From NCBI GenBank assembly GCA_963932465.1, contig OZ010791.1, forward strand, positions 322,458,283-322,522,282: a DNA stretch of 64,000 nt, in the 5' to 3' direction. The notes below the pieces were generated by a model. It was not told the DNA's origin. It searched no databases and worked only from the letters and a program-made list of their open reading frames with translations. This document shows positions 56,725 through 64,000 of the stretch, piece by piece; the first letter of the stretch is position 1; every line of letters begins with the position of its first letter. This DNA is from Maratus speciosus. Its lineage: Eukaryota; Arthropoda; Arachnida; Araneae; Salticidae. A program made the position numbers and the translations under genes.

Positions 56725-56769
56725 ACTTTTTCACTCCGTTGGTTGTACGCCTTTTAAGCAATTAAAATT

Positions 56770-57940
56770 AAAATAATATTGTTTTAATTTTAATATTACC
56801 AAATAAACTATATCTAATAATTATTTCCAGCTCTCTCTTTTTTTACAGGTAATTCAACGATTTGTCATTCGCAATACAACATTGTTCTTATGTTTACTCT
56901 CTGTATCCTCAGAGGAAAAGGGAATGAAGCATTTCCTCAACATATTGTAAAATAGAAGAAGAACATTGCTAGAAGCGATAAATTAACGATCATTAGCCAT
57001 TTTTTAAAATCAAAGAAAAAGAAAAATAGCGATTTATGGAATATTTAAAAGATATGAAAAATATAACATCGGAATTCGAAAAGACTGAATGTCGCACACC
57101 ATCTAAATCTACACTAGAAATCATTAGCAAGGTAGAGATCTCTCCAAGAAAAATATTTTTTCTCCCCCAGATGTGCAACTGCTGCTAAATAATTGAAATT
57201 AAAAGTACATTAATACGATTATGGATTTAATGTATATATCCCAATAATAGTATATGCTTATATATATTCAGATATTTTTTATAGTATCCTAATCCTTTAA
57301 CACTTTATACGCCTTTGTCGAGTATGACTCGACATTGGTTTTTATAACAGAAACTTCTATATCGAGGATCACTATTTCCTAATAATAATGTTCGATTAAT
57401 TTTTTTTTGTAAATTTCTTTATTAAAAAAAGCTAATATTTGTATTCTGAAATATCACTACTCAAAATTAGGCAGACTTACCAGGTACTCCTTACGTATCA
57501 TAACTCCTTAGGATAAATAAATTAGGAATGCCAGTTTTAGTAAATTGTCTTAAAAAACTGTCTTGCATGCATGTAATGTAATGTGAAAATGTATTATTGA
57601 CTTAGTTAATAAACTTGTGAATCACTGCTATTGGTGTTTAAATTGATGATCATATTCTTTAAAATAATTTTAATTTCTTCTTTGGCAAAATTGAAATATA
57701 TCAGTAATGGCAAGCAGTGGAATTTTAAAACTTAAAAGTATCAAGAAGTTTTACTTTTTACACAATGATAATTTTTTTAACGCTAAAAAAAAGCTCAGAG
57801 TTATATTCAGTGTATTAAAAAACTTTAAGACACGAAGGCAAGAGCTTAAATAGTATATCTCAACTCTCTTAGTAATTTTGTATAGTGCCAAGTCATTGCC
57901 TGCCATTTTATAGACTTCAGCAGAATTTGCATGTTGCTTG
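56770..57940. other. AT-rich intergenic DNA
   Basis: TTTAACACTTTATACGCC followed by GTCGAGTATGACTCGAC (a hairpin) at about 57297-57334 looks like one end of a TTAA-type MITE, but I see no matching right end. Confidence 0.45.
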
Positions 57941-57942
57941 CA

Positions 57943-58324
57943 CACTGTAAAAAAAAATCTGTAGTTCTACAGACGTAAAGTTACATGCTTACTAAACTTC
58001 CATCTGTAACTGTACAAAAAAAGCTGCAAATCTACAAAACTAGTTTTTGTAAATCTACAAAAATTTGTAAATTTACAAATGAATCTGCTAAAATTACAGT
58101 AATCTTACTAAAATTTTATCTGTAACCCGGGTTGCAGTTACATGAAAGGTTCAAGGCATCCCCGTTTTGCTAAACAATTCTTAGTAACCTTACAGAGTTT
58201 TTGATTTTCGGCGCAAAAGTGTGTCTGTTACATGATTTTTTGTTGTAGCCGTTACATAAAAAGTTCTAGAAATCCCAGTTTCCTAGAAAAACTTCAGTAA
58301 CTTTACAGATTTTTTTTTACAGTG
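57943..58324. mobile_element. MITE with CACTGTAAAAAA ends (382 bp)
   Basis: Ends CACTGTAAAAAAAAATCTGT and, inverted at the right, the same. CA flanks both sides, where TA would be expected for Tc1/mariner. The inside is made of repeated GTAAATTTACA / TTACAG-type words on both strands. No coding. Confidence 0.85.
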
Positions 58325-58652
58325 CAAAGTGCTTATAGAGATTGAGCTCTTAATGTCTGTGATTCTTTTGTATTTACATTCTTTTGTGTTGTTTTCGTGA
58401 ATTTTGTCGTACAAATTGTAATCAATGTGTCATCAATGTCTAATATCTGCTGAATAATGCGCATTCGTTGAGCAGGAACTAATTTTAGGTAGATTTCGTA
58501 AGAAATACTACCTATTACATTCTCCCCTATGTTGGAATTTCTGAAAACGGTTTCCAGATCTATGCCGATCACGACCCCTAGAACCCCAAACCAACCCCGG
58601 TTCAAAACTTTATCTATCTCTATCTCTCTCTATTGATCTATCTATCTATATA

Positions 58653-59225
58653 CAGGGTTTTTCAGCACTGCGGTTACAAAGTTTCAGGAGAGATAGAGTA
58701 CACCTAGACGATGGGAAATCACATAGCAATGCATGGTCGGAAACGCTTTCCTGGTACGGTACTGATGACAAGAAACATAAGAAAGGAAGGACACGAACAG
58801 AGAAATCATGTTCATTATTCTTAGTACTGCAAAAAAGTCGGGACAATGCTGGAAAGTGTTGAAGAACTTGTTGCACGCATCGTAGCAGCTACTGAGGAAG
58901 CCCGGGACAAGCTCGGTATTTTCGAGAACATTAGAACTTTGATGCGTCGGAATGTGAGGCCTGCATCACGGCCCGGGGTCGAAATTTCGAACACCATCTT
59001 TGATGATGATCGTTGCCTCTCCTTTTTGTTGTTATTTCTTATTTTTTTGCTGTACTATGAAAAATAAACATGTTTTATCACCCTGTTCGTGTTCGTCCTT
59101 TCTTGGGCTTTGTGTTGTCACTACCACGCCAGGAAAGCGTTTCCGACCATGCATTGCTATGTGATTTCTCATCGTCTAGGTAGACTCTATCTCTCTTGAA
59201 ACTTTGTAACCGTTGTAACACCCTG
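58653..59225 (+). mobile_element. Deletion derivative of a TA-flanked transposon (573 bp)
   Basis: TA at 58651-58652 and 59226-59227. Arms of about 145 bp are reverse complements (CAGGGT, GGTTACAAAGTTTCA, GAGATAGAGT, CACATAGCAATGCATGGTCG, GAAACGCTTTCCTGG). The remaining middle encodes a transposase C-terminus (58846-59003) and ends with AATAAACATG. Since only the enzyme's tail is left, this is an internally deleted copy. Confidence 0.9.
58846..59003 (+). pseudogene. Transposase C-terminal remnant (DUF4817/Tc3-like type)
   Basis: The frame from 58846 gives VEELVARIVAAATEEARDK, LGIFENIRTLMRR. A +1 shift then gives ECEACITARGRNFEHHL and a TGA. The order (helix with VARI.AA, GIFE..R..M.RR, C.AC....GR.FEH.L, stop) is the usual C-terminus of arthropod Tc3/DUF4817 transposases, from memory of that family. 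Everything upstream, including the DDE core, is gone. Confidence 0.75.
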
Positions 59226-59227
59226 TA

Positions 59228-59874
59228 TATCCCTTTTTTATGGACACGATAACTTTCACAATTCTCCACAAATCTCTTCGAAGCTGATAAATAAAATCAA
59301 GGGGTAGTAAATCTCGGTCAAGTTCGTTAATGGGCAAAACCGGACCAAGGTAGTGAAATAGGGAACGGTCTTATGAAAACCCTATAACTTCTAATTATCA
59401 TACATATCAAATCAGTTTAAAGTTATTATTACTTCCAGGAAAAATGCCAAAAATTATGCATCACAGATTTTTGATAAAATTAGAAATGGGCTCAAAGGGC
59501 GAAAAAAATAGGGTTTTAGGGAGAAAAAAATTCATAACTTCGTCAATTCACAAGATATCAAATTCAATTAAACTTATAATAAATCTTCTTAATACTATCT
59601 ATAACTTTTATACTGACAAGTTTTTGATAGGATCAACTGTTACAGCAAAAACAAATTAAACAAAAATAGCGGTTAAAGAAAAAATTATCGTATTAACATG
59701 ATTCTGATAAAACCAGCTCTTACAGAAAAATGAAATTAAAAACTCGTCAAAAGCGGCCAGATAAAATTGTTAAACTGGGTTTATCTCTAAACTTGATTTA
59801 GTTTTTGTTGGTTAAATTAGTATTTAACATCGAAATCTACTCCGCCTGTAGGCCGAGCCGGCAGGGATTTTATG
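59228..59874. other. Intergenic DNA
   Basis: No gene recognised. A 71-codon A-rich frame at 59444-59659 has no features. Confidence 0.5.
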
Positions 59875-59883
59875 TTTACTAAG

Positions 59884-59975
59884 GTTGGTTGGTTGTGTTT
59901 ATGACGGCCAATTATCAACACGAGGGATATAGGCCCTAAGGGGGGGGAGTGCCTTTCGTGGGGGTCTTTCTAAGG
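59884..59975 (-). mobile_element. SINE (Ser-like head family), 3' part of a split copy
   Basis: On the minus strand this is the tail of the SINE at 7903-8145: AAAGACCCCCACGAAAGGC, GGGCCTATATCCCTCG, GATAATTGGCCGTCAT. Outer TTTACTAAG at 59875-59883 is repeated at 63461-63469 beyond the SINE's other part, as target duplication. Interrupted after TTCTAAGG by a hAT element. Confidence 0.9.
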
Positions 59976-60409
59976 CAGGGGCGTAGCCACAGATATTTTT
60001 TCTGGGGGGAGAATTCGAAAATTTCCCAACTTGAAACAAATTGCTGAAATTTTCGACTAAAATGTTATGCATAACGTGTGTAATAATTATAATGATACTT
60101 TTGCGTAAAAAATTCCTTTCCAAAGAAAAATTCTGAAACTGAAAACATAAAAATTCTAATTATGGGTTTGTTTACTAAAAAAATAAATACGCTTTTTACT
60201 TTCTTCTATCTTTACAAGAAGAAAGTATTGGATTCGTGAAAAAAATTGACTTCTGGTTTTAGACTGATTTATACGTTTTAGTAAGTCCTAAACACGATTT
60301 GACTGCTTTTAGAAGATATCTGTCTGTCTATATGTGATACAAATTTTGTGGGCGCTCTAACACAAGACCTAATGCACGAAATTTAATAAAACTTAGGGAT
60401 TCACTTATG

Positions 60410-60552
60410 CAGTTGAACCTCTTTAACGCGAACACTCAAGGGGAAACTTTTTTTGTTAGTATTAAAAATAATTCGTGTTATCGGAACTTAACTACATTAC
60501 ATACAACTGGACGAGGCAATCGGAAACAGTTCGTGTTAACGAGGTTTGACTG
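60410..60552. mobile_element. Pogo/Tigger-type MITE (143 bp)
   Basis: Ends CAGTTGAACCTCTTTAACGC and CAGTCAAACCTCGTTAACAC (right read inward). TA at 60553-60554 on the right; TG on the left, one change from TA. The opening resembles Tigger ends. It lies inside the hAT element. Confidence 0.75.
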
Positions 60553-60965
60553 TACCTTGATAAAAATTGGTGCTGATTTGTTTTTGGTGTAAATCGTCCA
60601 ACAAATGGCACTGCTATGCGGCATTTTTCCCGATTTACATGATTTTAGCGATAATTATATCTCACAAACTATTGCACGGAATTTGATAAAACGTCATATT
60701 CTGTTAAACCTTGACATAATTTGATGCAGATTAGCTTTTTATGTATATCATATAGCAGGTGGCAACATTTTTCATGATTTTGCGATAGCTGTATCTCAAA
60801 AACTAATGCACGGAATTTAGTCAAACTTCATATTCCACATAAGTAGCACTTCCACACAAATAGATCCTTATTAGGCTTGGATCTATACCGTCCAAAGTTA
60901 TCGCTTTTGTGCACTTTGAGTCAGGAATTTTGGTTGCAGACATCTAAGAGGCTGGGTGCCAAAAT

Positions 60966-62132
60966 TCAATGATTTGTTTGAAAAATGCTATGCTTATATC
61001 TCCTTTTTAAATGCACACAATTCAACAAATCTATATCTTTAGAGTTTGTTGTTATAGGCAAAGAATTGTCATTTAATTTTGGCACTGTGATTGCAAATTT
61101 TGAGGCATTAACATGTATGGAGTAGAAGAAAACTTTGGGATTGGCACATCCGACTAGTTTTCCCTTAATATTAATTCTTCTGGTCTTCAAAGAAGCCCAC
61201 CCGTTAATAACATCGCTTAGTTTAATAAAATTCCCTATTTCACTTTCATATTTTAAAAGCATTAGGCTGTCAAGTCTGTCATCCCTCATTGTAGCTTGCA
61301 ATATATGGGAACGTCCATTCGTTACTCTTGTGATAATTAGAGCAAATTTTCATAAATAATTCTAATTATTTTATTAAAAAATATAATTAAGATGAAAATT
61401 GATGTAACCAGCTAAATACCACTGTGTTCCACACACCAACATATATCTAATTAACACCAACATATATCTAATTTGTAACAAAAAGCATTTTATTTATGTA
61501 TATATTAAATGACTGTTGTGACACTCTGGTCACAAGAGTAACAAAATTTTGATTGATTATATAGACAAGGGAAATGCTTTTTGTTACAAATTAGATATAT
61601 TTTATGCGAGTGGAACATAATTTTATTTAACTGGTTATATAAATTTTTGTTTTAATTATATTTTGTAATAAAATAATTGGATGTATTTGTGAAAATTTGC
61701 TCTAATGGTCACAAGAGTAACAATGGACGTTCTCATGTATTTTTAAAATTTTTATTTGACTAAAGATTCTTTCATTAGATGCAACGCGATAAAGATAAGC
61801 TGCTGTGAAAGTTAAGGTACGAGTATATAATTTGACGACCTGACCCAAATAGTCTTTGAATTTCATGGCATGATTAAAAGGTTTGTTAAGTGAGTTGGGA
61901 TTTGGTTTATTTCTATTTGACTCTGCAAGTCATGTACATCCGGTTTCTCATATCCAGGTGGAAACATTATTAACTTTTCCCTTGCATAATTGTAATTTAA
62001 ATATGGAATGCATTGCTGCAATATTCTCTTGATATGGGAAACATTGTCATTTAAGCCCATTACTAAATTCCTGAGATTTTCTTGTATTTCTTGTAATTCT
62101 TTACTGCAAAATTTATGTGTATCAATGTCCAT
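60966..62132 (-). pseudogene. hAT transposase C-terminal region, split by a MITE
   Basis: On the minus strand the first part (62132-61863) has FCSKELQEIQENLRNL and FPPGYEKPDVHDL. After a frame change, about 61890-61740 reads MKFKDYLGQVVKLYTRTL, then YLYRVASNERIFSQIKILK, the start of the hAT dimerisation domain. The 434-bp MITE follows. On its far side the frame resumes with LQATMRDDRLDSLMLLKYES and ends near 60966. Across the MITE, leaving one TA, the reading is continuous and in frame. SNERIFS...K then MRDDRLDSLMLL is the family signature. The dimerisation domain lets hAT transposases form multimers on transposon ends. Broken by at least one frameshift and the insertion. Confidence 0.9.
61304..61737. 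mobile_element. TA-flanked MITE (434 bp) inside the hAT transposase
   Basis: TA at 61302-61303 and 61738-61739. Ends TATGGGAACGTCCATTCG and CATGAGAACGTCCATTG (right read inward), then GTTACTCTTGTGA and AGAGCAAATTTTCA. Arms of about 180 bp pair with some divergence. A further GGTCACAAGAGTAACA copy lies in the centre. No coding. Confidence 0.92.
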
Positions 62133-62139
62133 TGCTGTG

Positions 62140-63160
62140 CTATTATTTTTATTTATTGCCTTTAGTGAAACCGTTTTCCTACGGTGCTTTCGGAACTCAG
62201 CTTCTCCAGTCGCATCCTAATATTCATAATTGTTTGTGAGCTTGTCTGTAAGGAAATCTTTATTTCTTCAAAATTTTATTCAAGTGCAACGTGTAAGTGT
62301 TACAGTGCATGTTGATTTTTTCTTCAGTTGATGGACTGCTTTCATGGTCATATTTCTGTTCCAAATTAAAATCGTCCATTTTTTCCCTTTTTCATTCTCG
62401 AATGGATTTTTAGATGCTCCAAAATCTTGCACGAAAATTCTTTTTCCTATTATGAAGGGTTTCTTCGTGCTGAGATTTATAGTAACTTTTTAGAACAACT
62501 TTAAACACAGAATACTGGACTTTTGGTTTAAAATTTTATAAACACATATGAATATAAACGAACAGGACTGATATATATTTCCGCACACAAATAAAAGTAA
62601 AATGTGACAGATTTATCTAAACTAACGACTTCTTATATGCGCATTTGCTCATATAATGCTTTTTAATTGACAGTGAAGGGTTAACTAATTTTTGCGGCAA
62701 AAAAATCACGAGAATGAGTAAAATATTGTCCAAAAATCGCAAAATTAGTCAAAAAAGTTGTGAAAACTCATCAAATCTTCTTGCCCATAGCTATGTTTCA
62801 AGTAGGTTACTACATTCCTTTCTGTTCTGCTACAAGTGATCTCCAATTTTCAAAAGAAGCTGCAATCCCTTTGGATTAAAATATCTGCATTCTCTTTTGG
62901 GAGGAGAAGGGGAAGTAGGGTGAAATTTTTGAGAAAGGAACAAAGTTTTGGAGGAAATAAAGGAACTGGTTAGTCAGTTATTGATGGACAGGAGTAGAGA
63001 AATTTAGGTCTGGTAAATGTAAAATATTTTCGTAGAACAGAAAAATACAATGATAGATTGAGTGTGGCTGATTTCTTTTTGTATTTCTTTTGATAATTTA
63101 AATTGTTTACTGTTGCAGTACTAAAAATAATCACCAAAACAATACAAATTTCGTAATTTT
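62140..63160. other. Unassigned interior of the hAT element
   Basis: Short broken frames only. No zinc-finger motif or DDE core could be recognised, though the upstream half of a hAT transposase would be expected here. Confidence 0.5.
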
Positions 63161-63303
63161 TTTACTATTACTTTAAAAATAGAAATTGTCTCAAAAATCT
63201 AGAATTTCCCAACTCTAAGCTCAAATTTCCCAACTTCACATATATTAGGGGGGGGGTGAGGCTCCCCCCCATACGTCCCCATGGCAACGCCCCTGTTCTA
63301 AGG

Positions 63304-63457
63304 GAACCTAACCCGTATTTACGCTTGAAAATCCAAGGTTTCGAAGAAAACCACGAAAACTCCGAAACTATTAGGCCGACGGGCGCGATTGGGTTCGAAC
63401 CCAGCACCTCCCGTCTAACAGCTTCGAGAGCAGAACCTCTCAGCCACTAGTGGGGTC
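63304..63457 (-). mobile_element. SINE (Ser-like head family), 5' part of a split copy
   Basis: On the minus strand: CCCACTAGTGGCTGAGAGG (A box region), GGGTTCGAACCCAATCG (B box), CGGAGTTTTCGTGG and GGGTTAGGTTCCC, collinear with 7903-8090. It ends exactly at the hAT target duplication TTCTAAGG. The rest of the SINE is at 59884-59975. Confidence 0.92.
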
Positions 63458-63469
63458 ATTTTTACTAAG

Positions 63470-64000
63470 ACATCGCGTTTAATAGCATTAAAAGGTAAAG
63501 ATTTAGTAACAATGCTTTCGTAATTTAGGAAAGTATTTCATAATTTATGTATGATACAACATTTCTGTCTCTTGTTAATATTTTGTGTTTATTCGAAGTT
63601 TATTAGTTTATTTTTTCATTTAGTAAATTTAACAGTGAAATCTTTTTTAACAAATCAAGCAAGAAAATTTAATTGTTATTTAACATTATAATACACTTTA
63701 CAAAATGAAATCATATTGGTATAAAGAACGATAAATTCCAAAGAGATGAAATACCGTTACGGATCTATCTGGAAAAAAGATGATTTACGTCATTGTGTCC
63801 CTATAATGATATTATAATAGATTTTAAATAATATTTCTTTTACAAAAACAAATTCTTACCATAAAAACATTATTATCTTTTATTTCTTTAATTAAACATT
63901 AACTTTTTAATTAAACTTTTGAGATTTTTTCACATGGGATAATATATCCCGAATAGATAATGTGCATGTGACGTCACGAAGACATAAAAAAGTACAACTC
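63470..64000. other. AT-rich intergenic DNA to window end
   Basis: Nothing recognised. Confidence 0.5.

Larger units (their letters stand above)
59976..63295 (-). mobile_element. hAT transposon (3.3 kb) inserted into the SINE
   Basis: Ends CAGGGGCGTAGCCA and CAGGGGCGTTGCCA (right read inward; one mismatch in 14). The 8-bp target duplication TTCTAAGG lies at 59968-59975 and 63296-63303. Both ends and the duplication length are those of hAT elements. It holds a broken transposase C-terminus on the minus strand (60966-62132), a nested TA-flanked MITE (61304-61737) and a small pogo-type MITE (60410-60552). A worn repeat of CTAATGCACGGAATTT-like words occurs near 60370, 60670 and 60805. No N-terminal zinc finger or catalytic core was recognised at 62140-63160, so it is probably internally rearranged. 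Confidence 0.93.

Noticed and set aside
62660..62690. Right end of a TTAA-type MITE (GTGAAGGGTTAAC)
   Set aside because: No matching left end within a plausible distance.

Overview
The window looks like a gene-poor, AT-rich stretch of an animal nuclear genome, probably an arthropod. I base that on the mix of Tc1, pogo/Tigger, hAT, piggyBac-type, Penelope-like and LINE remnants, tRNA-derived SINEs, and long non-coding AT-rich DNA. Nothing fixes the species. An arachnid is a guess from the transposon mix, not something shown. I find no convincing intact host gene. The best host-gene candidate is a 75-bp exon-like block at 21631-21705 on the minus strand.

Layout: 1-2430 is a 147-bp satellite with higher-order order among its units; it runs off the left edge. 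A related dispersed copy sits at 47.2-48.2 kb. 3.5-5.0 kb is a decayed Tc1 transposon. 6.4-9.6 kb holds a palindromic MITE, a foldback element carrying a hammerhead-ribozyme-like core, and three TTAA-flanked MITEs, one of them interrupted by a SINE whose empty site is visible in its sister copy. 9.6-24.8 kb is mostly unique AT-rich DNA with scattered MITEs and one interrupted tandem duplication. 24.8-31.7 kb is dense in short DNA transposons and includes a 1.6-kb TA-flanked element and a LINE 3' fragment. 31.7-36.1 kb holds tandem and inverted repeats.

39.6-42.0 kb is a 1.2-kb palindrome framed by about 500-bp direct repeats. 42.7-43.8 kb is a Penelope-like remnant encoding a GIY-YIG endonuclease segment between inverted arms that carry hammerhead-like motifs. 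44.4-46.7 kb is a full-length but broken Tigger/pogo transposon. 48.4-54.3 kb holds duplications and a possible Ty3-like integrase scrap. 54.95-56.5 kb is a 1.5-kb foldback element. 58.7-59.2 kb is a deletion derivative of a TA-inserting transposon.

At the right end (59.9-63.5 kb) three insertions are stacked: a SINE, split by a 3.3-kb hAT transposon with an 8-bp target duplication, whose transposase is itself split by a 434-bp TA-flanked MITE. Joining the flanks of that MITE restores the transposase reading frame.

The genes do not form a pathway. The window records successive transposition. All transposase and reverse-transcriptase genes seen are broken, so any current activity would need enzymes from elsewhere. 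Ends of elements are set by target duplications where visible and are otherwise approximate. Similarity estimates are by eye.
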